Of a stretch of DNA of 64,000 nt, positions 1-9,649 are shown in pieces. The number at the start of each line of letters is the position of its first letter. Positions within the stretch are counted from its first letter, which is position 1. A program made the position numbers and the translations under genes. The DNA lies in NCBI RefSeq assembly GCF_001436035.1, contig NZ_AYYM01000002.1, forward strand, positions 62,001-126,000. Reading direction: 5' to 3'. The notes beneath the pieces are model-generated. The model made no database searches. It was not told where the DNA came from and was given only the letters and a program-made list of their open reading frames with translations. This stretch comes from Fructilactobacillus sanfranciscensis DSM 20451. GTDB lineage: Bacteria; Bacillota; Bacilli; Lactobacillales; Lactobacillaceae.

Positions 1-250
1 TCGAGGTGAATTCAAAAAATTCCATCTTACCTTTTGCAAAAGTTTTTGGAATTAGGATTTGTTTCTTTTCAGCTAACCCTCGTTCGATAATTGGCATTGT
101 ATTTAGTTCATCATCAGTACTCATTGTCAAGGCCACTGTTTTTGCATCGTTCCATAAACTTGATTCAAACAATTTTTTATATAACGATTCTTCATTAATT
201 GGAATTTTTTTCATTAAATTTAAAATGCTTTTTCTGATTTTTCTTTTCAT
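1..250 (-). CDS. 5-formyltetrahydrofolate cyclo-ligase (N-terminal part, cut by window edge)
   Basis: Converts 5-formyl-THF to 5,10-methenyl-THF with ATP in the cytoplasm. About 83 residues are visible, beginning MKRKIRKSILNLMKK; they include the family pattern LWNDAKTVALTMSTDDE, then MPIIERGLAEKK and LIPKTF with the conserved lysines used for ATP and substrate binding. The reading frame runs off base 1, so the C-terminal half is missing. The start at 250 is chosen because an in-frame stop lies just upstream of it. Location next to rpmG is the usual order in lactobacilli. The family call rests on the motif pattern, not on a search. Confidence 0.8.
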   Translation of the reverse strand, partial: MKRKIRKSILNLMKKIPINEESLYKKLFESSLWNDAKTVALTMSTDDELNTMPIIERGLAEKKQILIPKTFAKGKMEFFEFTS

Positions 251-261
251 TTTTTCACCAT

Positions 262-298
262 AATAAAAAAGATTTTGAGCTCTAGGCTCAAAATCTTT
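262..298 (-). terminator. Hairpin terminator after rpmG
   Basis: A 13-bp stem (GATTTTGAGC and its complement) with a 5-base loop is followed on the minus strand by a T-rich run. It begins at the rpmG stop codon, so rpmG transcripts would mostly end here, before the folate gene. Confidence 0.75.
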
Positions 299-446
299 AT
301 TTTGTTTCGCGATGTAAAGTTGCTTTTCTTTCACGAGGGCAGTACTTTGTTAATTCTAAACGATCGGGATTGTTACGACGATTTTTAGAAGTTAAGTAAT
401 TGCGTTCGTGGCATTCAGTACATTCTAATGTAATGTGTACACGCAT
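297..446 (-). CDS. rpmG: 50S ribosomal protein L33
   Basis: A 49-residue ribosomal protein of the large subunit. The translation starts [17 protein letters not shown] and ends KATLHRETK. Only the N-terminal CxxC pair is kept; the second pair of the zinc-binding form is reduced to a single Cys (KYCPRER), so it looks like a C-minus or degenerate form. A strong GGAGG site lies 8-9 bases before ATG 446. It sits between the class B PBP and the folate cyclo-ligase. Confidence 0.93.
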   Translation of the reverse strand: MRVHITLECTECHERNYLTSKNRRNNPDRLELTKYCPRERKATLHRETK

Positions 447-568
447 GGTAAATACCTCCAAACAGATGCTTTTTTAATTTATCAATAGTAACATAATTAA
501 TCATAACATTTTTTCAAAATAATTTCTAGCAATTATTCAAAATAATGTTAAGTAATTATACTTGACGC

Positions 569-2629
569 TTATTTTGGAGCATTTTCAACATCTTTCCAAT
601 AAGCATTTAAAATATCAGTTGCTAATTGACCGTTATTTCTACCAGACTCAGCAGGCATATTTGGCATTGCTAATGCAACAACCACTTTCGGATTTTTCGC
701 TGGTGCCATTGCAATTAAACTAAGCGTAGTCGTTTGGTTACCATCGTAAAATGTTTGCGCAGTACCAGTCTTAGCCGCAATCTCTGGTTTTACAGTATTA
801 AGAAGTTCTCCAGTTCGATATGGACTGGTTCCATGAACAACTTTATACATTCCTTGGAGAATAACATTTCTTTGAGATTGTGTCATTGGAATTTGATTTA
901 AAATTTTAGGTCTGATTGTATCTTTAATAGCACCTAACTTTTTATTTTCTTTATTAATTCCTCGAATATTTTGTACTAGTTGTGGTTTCAAACGATAGCC
1001 ACCATTAGCAATTGTCGCAACATATTGGGCCAATTGAATTGTAGTATAGCCATCATAGTTCCCATATGATTCATCAAGTGCTTTACCAATATTAGCAAAA
1101 CCTGTTGGTCCTTCAATTCCAGCTGATTCTCCTGGCAAATCGATTCCAGTTTTAACACCTAAACCAAATTGTTTAAAATTGTTTCTTAAGGTTTCAAAAA
1201 TTGAAGGATTCATATCTAAGTCTGCACCTGGTACATATTTAAAACCTGCTTCTTTCATTGCTAACTGCATCATATATGAGTTTGAAGAAACTTCCAAAGC
1301 ATCTTGGGCTGTTAATTGAATATTATGACTACCATTAGTGTTAAACCAAGATGATTTGACCCCGCCACCATTTTTGATTGGTTGATCAGTTTGCGTACTG
1401 TTTTCAGGGGTTATAATTCCTTTCATCAAAGCTCCAGATTCCATAGCCGGTTTTACCACTGATCCCATTGTAATGGGACGATTAATGACACCCACATCGT
1501 TTTGTGTAACTTTATTTGTTTTAGGATCACGATCTACACCAGCCATACCAATTACTCCGCCAGTGTAAGGATTCATTACGACAGCATAAGTACCAGTTGA
1601 ATATCCACCAGCTTGGTCTTTTCTAACAATTTTTTGTAAATCATTTTGAAATTTTGAATTAATCGTAAGTTGCAAATTATCTCCATTTTGACCTGGATAT
1701 TTAACAACCTGTGAAATAATTTGATTACTACTGTTAACTTTGAATTGAGTTTGCGATTTAGAACCTTTTAGAACTGGTTCATATTGTGATTCAAGATCAC
1801 TAATACCAACTGATTCATTTTGTGAATATCCCTGAGCCAATAAGCTATTAACACGATCCTCTGGAAGACCAGATTTATTTGATGAAACCGATCCAGTCAC
1901 AGTTCGAACTTCTTTTCCTTGAGGATAATTTCTCACCCAATTACTACCAACTTCAACTCCAGGCAAATCAGATTGATGTTCTCCAACTAACGACATTTCT
2001 CTATCAGATACGTGATTATATTTTATATAAGTAGTTGATAAAGTATATGCACCACTCATAGAATTAAAAATTGCAGCTGCATTTTTCATGTCATTAGTAA
2101 CTGGAGTAATTTTGCCGGCTATAAATTTATTAATTTCTGCCTTTTGTTGTTGATTGGGACTCATTGAAGCAGCGCCACTAATTTTCTTTTTAGCGCTTGC
2201 TTGATTTTCAGGATTTGCTAGATAATATTCTGCAATTTGTTTTTTAGTAAGTCGATTGGTAGGAACTGTAATATAGTCTCCTAATTTCGTTGCTGTTTGA
2301 TACATGTCTTTTGATGATACGCTTGGCAATCTAGTATAAGTGATTGCCCTTTGGTTCTCATTTCCAACCATTAATTTTCCAGTTGCATCATAAATTTTTC
2401 CACGAGCTACATTACCATATTTAACATAATTACTGGTTTGATTCACGGTTGATTTGAAATAATTGCCTTGAATAATTTGTAAATCAGCTAATTTCCAAAT
2501 TAACACAATAAATAATAATCCAACTACTAAGAAAATCAAATTCAAACGAAACGGAATTGTATTAGACTCATTTGTTTGTCTTGTTGAACGTGTCCGCTTT
2601 TTGAAAAATTTTCCAAAAAAGTTACCCAC
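569..2629 (-). CDS. pbp2B: Class B penicillin-binding protein (PBP2b-type transpeptidase)
   Basis: A 686-residue peptidoglycan D,D-transpeptidase, probably acting in elongation or septal wall synthesis. A short basic cytoplasmic tail is followed by one membrane segment at about residues 29-50 (NLIFLVVGLLFIVLIW), a PBP dimerisation region, and the transpeptidase domain. All three active-site motifs are visible: S390-V-V-K, S448-S-N and K620-T-G-T. No PASTA repeats are present at the C-terminus, which ends soon after the catalytic domain. The gene lies directly upstream of rpmG. Exact paralogue naming (pbp2B versus PBP2 of the rod system) cannot be settled from sequence alone. Confidence 0.92.
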   Translation of the reverse strand: MGNFFGKFFKKRTRSTRQTNESNTIPFRLNLIFLVVGLLFIVLIWKLADLQIIQGNYFKSTVNQTSNYVKYGNVARGKIYDATGKLMVGNENQRAITYTRLPSVSSKDMYQTATKLGDYITVPTNRLTKKQIAEYYLANPENQASAKKKISGAASMSPNQQQKAEINKFIAGKITPVTNDMKNAAAIFNSMSGAYTLSTTYIKYNHVSDREMSLVGEHQSDLPGVEVGSNWVRNYPQGKEVRTVTGSVSSNKSGLPEDRVNSLLAQGYSQNESVGISDLESQYEPVLKGSKSQTQFKVNSSNQIISQVVKYPGQNGDNLQLTINSKFQNDLQKIVRKDQAGGYSTGTYAVVMNPYTGGVIGMAGVDRDPKTNKVTQNDVGVINRPITMGSVVKPAMESGALMKGIITPENSTQTDQPIKNGGGVKSSWFNTNGSHNIQLTAQDALEVSSNSYMMQLAMKEAGFKYVPGADLDMNPSIFETLRNNFKQFGLGVKTGIDLPGESAGIEGPTGFANIGKALDESYGNYDGYTTIQLAQYVATIANGGYRLKPQLVQNIRGINKENKKLGAIKDTIRPKILNQIPMTQSQRNVILQGMYKVVHGTSPYRTGELLNTVKPEIAAKTGTAQTFYDGNQTTTLSLIAMAPAKNPKVVVALAMPNMPAESGRNNGQLATDILNAYWKDVENAPK

Positions 2630-2748
2630 AGCAGTTACCCCTTTTTATCATATAATTTTAAATTAAATTCATTTCATAATTTAAACAATTAGCTTAATTA
2701 TCGCATTATAAAAGCGGTTCCGCAACAAACATAAATTAAAATTAAGTA

Positions 2749-2786
2749 AAAAGATGCTAGGCAAATTGCCTAACATCTTTTTTTAT
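2749..2786 (-). terminator. Terminator after greA
   Basis: A 15-bp stem with one G-U pair (AAGATGTTAGGCAA arm) followed by a run of T on the minus strand, 3 bases past the greA stop. A-run symmetry means it could also act on the other strand. Confidence 0.85.
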
Positions 2787-2788
2787 AT

Positions 2789-3262
2789 TTAATCGACACC
2801 TAAAATTTCAACATGCATTGTTCCATCTGGAATTTCAATATCAATTTTTTCTCCAACCTTGTGTCCCAAAAGGCCACGAGCAATTGGTGAATCATTTGAT
2901 ACTTTCCCAGCAAGTTGATCAGCCTCAGCTGCTCCTACAATTTGATATTCTTCTGGTTCTTCGTCAGGTAATTCTTTAAATGTTACAGTTTTACCAACAC
3001 TCACTTCATCAGAAGCAGTTTTAATATCATCAACAATTTGAGCGAACTGCAACATATGTTCAACCGTATTAATACGGCTTTCTAATAGTGCTTGCTCATT
3101 TTTTGCTGATTTATATTCTGAATTTTCTGATAAATCACCATAACTTCTTGCAATCTTAATTTGTTCAATTACATGTGGACGTTGATTAGTTTTTAAATCT
3201 TCAAGTTCTTTTTCTAGCTTAATTTGACCATACTTGGTCATTGGATATACATCTTCAGCCAT
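2789..3262 (-). CDS. greA: Transcription elongation factor GreA
   Basis: A 157-residue RNA polymerase secondary-channel factor that rescues backtracked complexes by stimulating transcript cleavage. The N-terminal coiled coil carries the acidic tip DLSENSEY at about residues 43-50, the residues that hold the catalytic magnesium. The C-terminal FKBP-like domain follows. Full family length. It is the last gene of a likely pheS-pheT-udk-greA run and is followed by a strong terminator. Confidence 0.97.
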   Translation of the reverse strand: MAEDVYPMTKYGQIKLEKELEDLKTNQRPHVIEQIKIARSYGDLSENSEYKSAKNEQALLESRINTVEHMLQFAQIVDDIKTASDEVSVGKTVTFKELPDEEPEEYQIVGAAEADQLAGKVSNDSPIARGLLGHKVGEKIDIEIPDGTMHVEILGVD

Positions 3263-3329
3263 TTAAACACCTCATTATTTTATTCAACTTAAAATTAACA
3301 TTAATCTCAAACTTTTTCAAACAAAATTA

Positions 3330-3986
3330 TTAATAATCAATCAAAGAATTGGGATTATCATTACCAAAGATTGCCTGAACCTTTGTAACAAGCAAATCGA
3401 TTGCCACAACATTCTTACCACCGCGGGGAATAACTATATCAGCATATCGTTTACTAGGCTCAACAAATTGATGGTACATGGGCCGAACGGTCGCTAAATA
3501 TTGTTGAATAACTGAATCCAATGAACGACCTCTATCAGCAATATCACGCTTAATCCGACGAATTAAACGGATATCATCATCGGTATCTACGAAAACTTTA
3601 ATATCCATTAAATCGCGAAGTCGTTTATCATTTAAAATCAAGATTCCTTCTAAAATAATGACATCAGTTGGTTCTTGGATTTTAGTTTCTTTACTTCTCG
3701 TGAATTTTGTATAATCATAAACTGGCTTTTCAATTGATTTGTAATTCAATAAATCATTCAAATGCTTAACTAATAAATCATCATCAAAAGCATCAGGATG
3801 ATCATAATTAACTTTTTTACGTTCTTCAATAGTCATATCAGATTGATCATTATAATATGAATCTTGTTGAATGATACTAATCGAGTGCCCAAGCAAACGT
3901 TGCAAAATTGATTTACTAACGGTGGTTTTTCCACTACTAGAACCACCTGTTACACCAATAATAATAGGTCTTTTTTTGGTTGCCAT
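3330..3986 (-). CDS. udk: Uridine kinase
   Basis: A 218-residue pyrimidine salvage kinase phosphorylating uridine and cytidine. The P-loop [12 protein letters not shown] is at residues 11-22, and the family segments [20 protein letters not shown] and RRIKRDI follow in order. Lies 26 bases after pheT, so probably cotranscribed. It provides the salvage route next to the de novo pyr genes found at 54-57 kb. Confidence 0.96.
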   Translation of the reverse strand: MATKKRPIIIGVTGGSSSGKTTVSKSILQRLLGHSISIIQQDSYYNDQSDMTIEERKKVNYDHPDAFDDDLLVKHLNDLLNYKSIEKPVYDYTKFTRSKETKIQEPTDVIILEGILILNDKRLRDLMDIKVFVDTDDDIRLIRRIKRDIADRGRSLDSVIQQYLATVRPMYHQFVEPSKRYADIVIPRGGKNVVAIDLLVTKVQAIFGNDNPNSLIDY

Positions 3987-4012
3987 TTGTCAGTTTCCCT
4001 TCTAAATTGAAA

Positions 4013-6424
4013 CTATCTAATTTCAACATCAAGTTCATCTTGAAGATGTTTAGTAATTTTAGCAACTGCTTTGTTTACAACTTCATCTTTAAGAGTTTCT
4101 TTAGGATTTTCAAAAGTCAAAGAATAAGCTAATGACTTTTTGCCTGCTGGAACGTGTTCACCATCATAAACATCAAACAAAGTAACTTTCTTCAAGAAGG
4201 CTCCACCACGACGTTTAATAATAGCATAAACTTGTGCATTAGTAATGTCATCATTAACTAACATTGCCATATCACGACTAATCTTTGGAAATGGACTAAC
4301 TTGTTGGTATTGTTGTTCACTTTTCTTAGCTGTAACTAATTTATCTAAGTCAAGTTCAAAAACAAACGTTGGCTTAATTTTGAAAGCTTTAGCTGTTGAT
4401 GGGTGAACTTGACCAACAAATCCAATCACTTCATCACCAAGTTTTATTAAAGCTGTTTGTCCTGGATGCATTTCTGAAATTGAATCAGTTGCTTCATATG
4501 AAATTTCATCAGCTAATGATAACGTTTCAAGATATTTAGTCACAATTCCTTTCATTCCAAAGAAGTCCATTGGGGTAGCTTTTTGATTCCAAGTTGATTG
4601 AGCTAATGAACCAGAAATTGCTCCTGCAATGTGTTCAACTTCAGTTGGACGAACTTGATCAGCTTCGCGGAAAAATACCCGTCCTTGTTCAAAGAAAGGA
4701 ACATCTTCAACGCCACGAGCTTGGTTATAGGCAATATCATCTAATAATCCCGAAAGTAAATTCATACGTAACACAGCATGATCATTAGTCATTGGCCATT
4801 GCAAATTGGTTTCATTACTATCATTTAGTAAAAACATCTTTGCCTTGGCTTCTGTAGTTAGCGAATAAGAAATTGCATGAGTAAGTCCTTCTCCAAGCAA
4901 AATTTTACGAGAATTTTTGATTAATTGTTGTTTAGGTGTAAAACTTCCTTCAGTAGTAACGGTAACTGGTAGTGTTACAGGAATATTATCATACCCATAA
5001 ATCCGAGCCACTTCTTCAATTAAATCAGCATCAATTTTAATATCCCAACATCTAGTTGGAACGGTAACCAACATCTCATGATCTTTATTTTCAACTGTAA
5101 AGCCTAGACGATGGAAAATATCAGTAATTTCTTTCTCACTTAACGAGGTTCCTAAAACGTGATTAATGCGTTCAGCAGAAATTGAAATAGTAACTGGTTT
5201 AACAACTTCGTCACTTCCAATAACCACTCCTTGGCTAGCACGTCCATTAGCAAGGTCTTGAATTAATCCAGCTGCATAGTTTAATGCATTTTCTACATTG
5301 CCTTTGTCGATTCCACGTTCAAAGCGTTGAGATGCATCAGTATGAAGTAATTCTTTTTGAGCCATCTTACGAGTCGCAACTGGAGCAAAAACGCCAGCTT
5401 CAATTACGATATCAGTAGTATCTTTAGTAACTTTAGCATCATTTCCACCCATCAAACCTGCTAACCCGACTGGCTTTTCAGAATCTGCAATAACAACATC
5501 TAGTGCCGATAATTCACGTTCTTCTTCGTCTAAAGTTGTAATCTTTTCACCTGGTTTAGCTCGACGAACTCTTAAATCACCATCAGCAATCTTACTTAAA
5601 TCATAAGCATGTAAAGGTTGTCCCAATTTCATCATTACTAAGTTAGTAATATCTACTACATTATTAATTGGTTTAATACCTAAATTCCATAATTTAATTT
5701 GGAGCCATAGTGGACTTGGCTTTACTTCTACATCCTTAACTACCTTAAGCTTATAGATAGGAGCAAGATCTTCATCCGCATGAGCCTTAATATCGGTCTT
5801 GGATTCTGTTTGCCCTAATTCCTTACCCGCTTTTTCATCAAAGTTAACTTTTTGATCAAAAACAGCTGCTAAGTCATAAACAGCACCACGTAAACTTAAC
5901 ATATCACCACGATTAGGGGTAACGTCTAAATCAATTAATGGGTCGTTCATACCAAGATAATCAAAAACCGAATTACCTAATTTAGCATCATCTGGTAAAA
6001 AGTAAATTCCATCTTTCCATTCATCAGGCACAACATCTTTAGAAAAGCCAATTTCATCTAATCCACAAAGCATTCCGTTTGATTGTACACCACGCATCTT
6101 GGCTTTTTTAATTTTGATGTTTCCACCAACCCGAGCTCCGGATAAAGCAACAATTACTTTTTTACCTACTTCAACATTGGGTGCACCACAAACAATTTGA
6201 AGCGGTTCATCTTCACCAACATCAATTTGGCAAATGTTTAAATGTCCAGCATCGGGATGTTTTTCAAAAGAAATGATTTTACCAACAACAATTTTTTTAA
6301 GCCCGTCACTTCTTTTAGAAACAGAATCTACTTCAACGGAAGTTCTTTCAATTTTTTCACCCAGATCTTCTGGAGAAAGATTAATGTCTAAATAATCTTT
6401 AAGCCAATCATATGATAATAACAT
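4013..6424 (-). CDS. pheT: Phenylalanine-tRNA ligase beta subunit
   Basis: An 803-residue subunit of the (alpha-beta)2 PheRS. In order: an EMAP-type tRNA-binding domain at about 40-155, the B3/B4 editing domain that removes mischarged tyrosine, B5, the catalytic-like core, and an FDX-ACB anticodon-binding domain from about residue 710 (SPFPKISRDMAMLV). Length matches the family. The gap to pheS is only 15 bases, so the two subunits are cotranscribed and governed by the T-box upstream of pheS. Confidence 0.97.
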   Translation of the reverse strand: MLLSYDWLKDYLDINLSPEDLGEKIERTSVEVDSVSKRSDGLKKIVVGKIISFEKHPDAGHLNICQIDVGEDEPLQIVCGAPNVEVGKKVIVALSGARVGGNIKIKKAKMRGVQSNGMLCGLDEIGFSKDVVPDEWKDGIYFLPDDAKLGNSVFDYLGMNDPLIDLDVTPNRGDMLSLRGAVYDLAAVFDQKVNFDEKAGKELGQTESKTDIKAHADEDLAPIYKLKVVKDVEVKPSPLWLQIKLWNLGIKPINNVVDITNLVMMKLGQPLHAYDLSKIADGDLRVRRAKPGEKITTLDEEERELSALDVVIADSEKPVGLAGLMGGNDAKVTKDTTDIVIEAGVFAPVATRKMAQKELLHTDASQRFERGIDKGNVENALNYAAGLIQDLANGRASQGVVIGSDEVVKPVTISISAERINHVLGTSLSEKEITDIFHRLGFTVENKDHEMLVTVPTRCWDIKIDADLIEEVARIYGYDNIPVTLPVTVTTEGSFTPKQQLIKNSRKILLGEGLTHAISYSLTTEAKAKMFLLNDSNETNLQWPMTNDHAVLRMNLLSGLLDDIAYNQARGVEDVPFFEQGRVFFREADQVRPTEVEHIAGAISGSLAQSTWNQKATPMDFFGMKGIVTKYLETLSLADEISYEATDSISEMHPGQTALIKLGDEVIGFVGQVHPSTAKAFKIKPTFVFELDLDKLVTAKKSEQQYQQVSPFPKISRDMAMLVNDDITNAQVYAIIKRRGGAFLKKVTLFDVYDGEHVPAGKKSLAYSLTFENPKETLKDEVVNKAVAKITKHLQDELDVEIR

Positions 6425-6439
6425 TTCAATTCCTCCTAA

Positions 6440-7477
6440 TTAATCAAATTGTGATAAAAATCTTAAGTCGTCAAGATAGAAATCACGAATATCATTTACA
6501 CCGTATTTCAACATGGCAAAACGGTCAGGACCGACTCCAAAGGCAAATCCACCATATTCTTTTGGATCAACGCCAGCCATTTTAAGCACATTGGGATGAA
6601 CCATTCCAGCCCCTAGAACTTCAATCCAGCCAGATCCTTTACAAACGTCGCAACCTTTACCACCACAATTCATGCAAGTAATATCTGCTTCCACTGATGG
6701 TTCGGTAAAAGGAAAGTAACTAGGACGAAGACGAACTTTAAACTTATCACCAAATAACTTATGCGTCATCGTTTCTAAAGTTCCCTTTAAATCAGCCATT
6801 GTAATATGTTTATCAATCATAATTCCTTCTACTTGATGGAATTGGTGGGAATGAGTTGGATCGTCGGTATCACGTCTGAAAACCACCCCTGGTGAAATCA
6901 TCTTTAATGGACCTTTACTAAAATCATGTTTTTCTAGAGAACGTGCTTGCATTGGTGAAGTATGAGTTCTCATTAAAATTTCTTTAGTAATATAGAAAGT
7001 ATCTTGCATATCGCGTGCAGGATGATCTTTTGGTAAGTTCATCATTTCGAAATTATAATGATCTTCTTCAACTTCAGGACCATTTAACACTTGATATCCC
7101 ATCCCAATGAAAATATCTTCAATTTCATCAATAATTTGTTGAATCACATGTGGATGACCTAAAGCAACCTGGTTACCTGGTAAAGTAACATCCAATTTTT
7201 CTTCAGCTAATTTAGCATTTAATTTAGCGTTTTCTAATTCTGTTTGTTTCGTGGTAATCGCGGTTGCTAACTCATCACGAATTATATTTGCAAAACTACC
7301 AACTACTGGGCGCTCTTCAACTGGAAGTTTAGAAATTCCACGTAGTGCTTGAGTAATTGGACCTTTCTTACCTAACAATTGAACACGAATTTCATTTAAA
7401 CTTTTTACATCGGTTGACGCGTCAATTTCTTTCAAACCATTTTGTTTAATTGTTTCTAAATCTTCTTTTAAACTCAC
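6440..7477 (-). CDS. pheS: Phenylalanine-tRNA ligase alpha subunit
   Basis: The 345-residue catalytic subunit of PheRS, a class II synthetase. Motif 2 region [19 protein letters not shown] and the motif 3 stretch [17 protein letters not shown] are clear. The chosen start is GTG at 7477 (V-S-L-K-E-D), preceded by AGGGGGAT at good spacing. The same frame is open to 7519, but the extra 14 codons would be read from the T-box terminator hairpin and do not resemble the family. Controlled by the Phe T-box directly upstream. Confidence 0.96.
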   Translation of the reverse strand: MSLKEDLETIKQNGLKEIDASTDVKSLNEIRVQLLGKKGPITQALRGISKLPVEERPVVGSFANIIRDELATAITTKQTELENAKLNAKLAEEKLDVTLPGNQVALGHPHVIQQIIDEIEDIFIGMGYQVLNGPEVEEDHYNFEMMNLPKDHPARDMQDTFYITKEILMRTHTSPMQARSLEKHDFSKGPLKMISPGVVFRRDTDDPTHSHQFHQVEGIMIDKHITMADLKGTLETMTHKLFGDKFKVRLRPSYFPFTEPSVEADITCMNCGGKGCDVCKGSGWIEVLGAGMVHPNVLKMAGVDPKEYGGFAFGVGPDRFAMLKYGVNDIRDFYLDDLRFLSQFD

Positions 7478-7494
7478 AACAAAATCCCCCTTTT

Positions 7495-7730
7495 CAAATA
7501 AAAAAAGCCTCTCCCACAATCAAGGGACGAAGCTTCGCGTTACCACCCAAATTCATACAATTAGTATGCACTCTTAGATGGATAACGAACATCAATCGGA
7601 CATTTTTTAATTAGCTTATGTCTACTTCTTCAAAAGCGAATTCAGTTACTATGATTTTTTTCAGCAATCAAAATCTCTCTGTTAAAACGTAACTTACTAA
7701 TTCTTTCTTCACAGTAGTTAATGAAATTAT
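7495..7730 (-). promoter_or_regulatory. T-box leader of pheST (Phe)
   Basis: The T-box core GGGTGGTAACGCG is at 7536-7548 on the minus strand and is followed by a terminator hairpin ending in a T-run at about 7500-7533. Upstream, a stem I region carries the AGAGAG element. The probable specifier triplet is UUC, lying in a GAA-UUC-G-CUUUU context near 7635. Uncharged tRNA-Phe would stabilise the antiterminator and allow pheS transcription. No other gene lies between the HxlR stop and pheS. Confidence 0.9.
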
Positions 7731-7756
7731 AAATCAAATCTTAATAATGGTCAAAC

Positions 7757-8104
7757 TTACTTATTACCATCACACCATTTATCTGCCCAAACATGAACTG
7801 ATTTCATAATTGGTTGTAAATCTCTTCCCTTTTCTGTTAATTCGTACTTAATAAGTGAGGATTCATCAAAGGTTTTACGTGAGACGATATCACAATCACG
7901 TAGTTCTTTTAACCTAGCAGTTAAGATTCGATCACTACAGCCATCAATCTTATTAGCAATTTCTCCAAAACGAAGTGAATCACCAATCAATAGAGCTTCA
8001 ATAATTACTCCATTCCATTTTTTACCTAAAATGGAAAAAACTTCTTCAAACCTAGAACAAAGACAATCTCCATTCTCTTTATCTATTTTTTTTCTGTTTG
8101 TCAT
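7757..8104 (-). CDS. HxlR-family transcriptional regulator
   Basis: A 115-residue winged-helix DNA-binding protein. The pattern CLCSRFEEVFSILGKKWNGVIIEALL, followed by LRFGEIANKIDGCSDRILTARLKEL and the wing YELTEKGRDLQPIM, is typical of HxlR/DUF24 proteins, which often respond to redox or reactive electrophiles through the N-terminal cysteine (two Cys here, C-L-C). ATG 8104 is preferred over GTG 8113 because the GTG is too close to the AGG of the ribosome site. Its target is not evident; no oxidoreductase lies next to it. Confidence 0.88.
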   Translation of the reverse strand: MTNRKKIDKENGDCLCSRFEEVFSILGKKWNGVIIEALLIGDSLRFGEIANKIDGCSDRILTARLKELRDCDIVSRKTFDESSLIKYELTEKGRDLQPIMKSVHVWADKWCDGNK

Positions 8105-8112
8105 CAAAATCA

Positions 8113-8619
8113 CTACCTATTCTTTTTATGATTACCTTTGTTATTTAATAGTCTCTTAAACCTGTTTTCAACTGGCGACATAAATTCATTAACAGCAGCA
8201 TAATCATCAACTAAGGAAACAATCACACTCTCCATATACTTAGGTCTAGCTAAAGTTAAACCCCACATATGTTTTAAAATAATATCTTCCTCTTTGGGTG
8301 TTAACTCCGTAATGTTTTTAGCATTTCGTAAAGCAACTCGAGGATGCATATATGCATGCGTCCCTATATCAAATTTAGTGGTTCTCCAATCATAATAAAA
8401 TAAATCATGAAGCAATCCACCGCGAGCTGCAGCTCGATAATCTAGATTCATTTTTTTTGCAATCAAGTAACTAACATAAGAAACATAAATACAATGTTTT
8501 AACCTAGTTGAATGATGATGTTGTGTATAACCAGCTAATTGCTTAACTTCATTGGAAGCTAATAAATCAGAAATACAGTTCATAAATTCTGGGTCAGATT
8601 TCCATTCATTTGCCTTCAT
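8113..8619 (-). CDS. HD-domain phosphohydrolase of unknown substrate
   Basis: A 168-residue protein with the HD superfamily metal ligands: H in TRLKHC, then LLHDLF (the HD pair), further His in THAYMHPRVAL, and a C-terminal D in VDDYAAV. This family member usually sits next to a TrmH-type RNA methyltransferase in lactobacilli, as here (15-base gap). The substrate is not known. Eight bases separate it from the downstream HxlR start, suggesting one transcript. Confidence 0.82.
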   Translation of the reverse strand: MKANEWKSDPEFMNCISDLLASNEVKQLAGYTQHHHSTRLKHCIYVSYVSYLIAKKMNLDYRAAARGGLLHDLFYYDWRTTKFDIGTHAYMHPRVALRNAKNITELTPKEEDIILKHMWGLTLARPKYMESVIVSLVDDYAAVNEFMSPVENRFKRLLNNKGNHKKNR

Positions 8620-8634
8620 AATCTGTTCTCCAAA

Positions 8635-9402
8635 TTACTTAATAATTTGAAACATAATCACTGCTGCCGCAATTGCAACATTTAGTGATTCTGCTTTTCC
8701 TTTAATCGGAATATATAAATTATTAGTAGTCTCTTTTAATAAACTCTTATTCATTCCATTACCTTCATTTCCCATAATCAAAGCAAAATCAGATAATGGA
8801 GTAATTTCTTTATAATTTACTGCATCTGGATTTAATTCAGTACCATAAATGGGAGTTTTTTGTAATTTTAATTTTTCAACCGCAGATGATAATGGGGCTT
8901 TGACTAATTTAATATGGAATTGGCTACCCTGCATTGATCGCTGTACTTTACTATTATATTGGCTAGCAGTACCATCACCAAATATAACCCCCGCAAATCC
9001 AGCTGCATCTGCAGTTCTAACCATCGTCCCAATATTTCCTGGATCTTGAATATCATCAAGTAAGAGCCATGCTCCATCTAATTTAACATCTAACAAGGAT
9101 TGATTGTTAATTTTGCATAACGCAAAAATTCCTTGGGTGGTAGAAGTAGATGCAATTTCGCTAGCAATTTCGTCAGAAATAGAAATTACGTTTAAATCCT
9201 TTAAATCTGAGCCATGCTCAAGATATTGATCATCAGTGACAAAAATTGAAATTACATCTTTCTTTGGTAAATTATTAATCGCTTCTTGGACTAAATGCCA
9301 GCTCTCAATTAAATACTGGTCCGATTTTTTACGGCCTTTAGCAGTTGCTAATTTTTTTAATTCTTTTACTTTTTTATTTTGTTTTGATGCAATTCGTTCC
9401 AT
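8635..9402 (-). CDS. TrmH/SpoU-family RNA 2'-O-methyltransferase
   Basis: A 255-residue SPOUT enzyme that methylates a ribose 2'-OH in rRNA or tRNA using SAM. The N-terminal substrate-binding domain is followed by the knotted SPOUT fold: LLLDDIQDPGNIGTMVRTADAAGF (motif 1), ALIMGNEGNGM (motif 2) and IPIKGKAESLNVAIAAAV (motif 3). ATG 9402 is chosen with GAGGAAG at 8 bases; the TTG start at 9420 would overlap that site. The exact RNA target cannot be assigned. Confidence 0.9.
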   Translation of the reverse strand: MERIASKQNKKVKELKKLATAKGRKKSDQYLIESWHLVQEAINNLPKKDVISIFVTDDQYLEHGSDLKDLNVISISDEIASEIASTSTTQGIFALCKINNQSLLDVKLDGAWLLLDDIQDPGNIGTMVRTADAAGFAGVIFGDGTASQYNSKVQRSMQGSQFHIKLVKAPLSSAVEKLKLQKTPIYGTELNPDAVNYKEITPLSDFALIMGNEGNGMNKSLLKETTNNLYIPIKGKAESLNVAIAAAVIMFQIIK

Positions 9403-9649
9403 ATATGAATTCTTCCTCAAATTAATTTATTCTAATCATTATACTAACACATCAATCAAACAAATAAACTTGAAACAATTTTAAAATTGATAGACGATTA
9501 TTAAATTATTTTCAAGTTTATTACAAAGATTCAAATATATAAATTCTTTTATTAATATATTTTTGATTTAATTTAAATTCATTCAATTGCAGTAACAACT
9601 GCATTAGTTTAATATTATAATTATGATTTAATAGATGGGAGTATCATAA

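Noticed and set aside
6-263. 85-codon plus-strand frame at the left edge
   Set aside because: It is the antisense of the folate cyclo-ligase N-terminus, which has recognisable motifs.
7478-7519. Longer PheS start at 7519
   Set aside because: The added codons lie in the T-box terminator hairpin and T-run; GTG 7477 has its own ribosome site.
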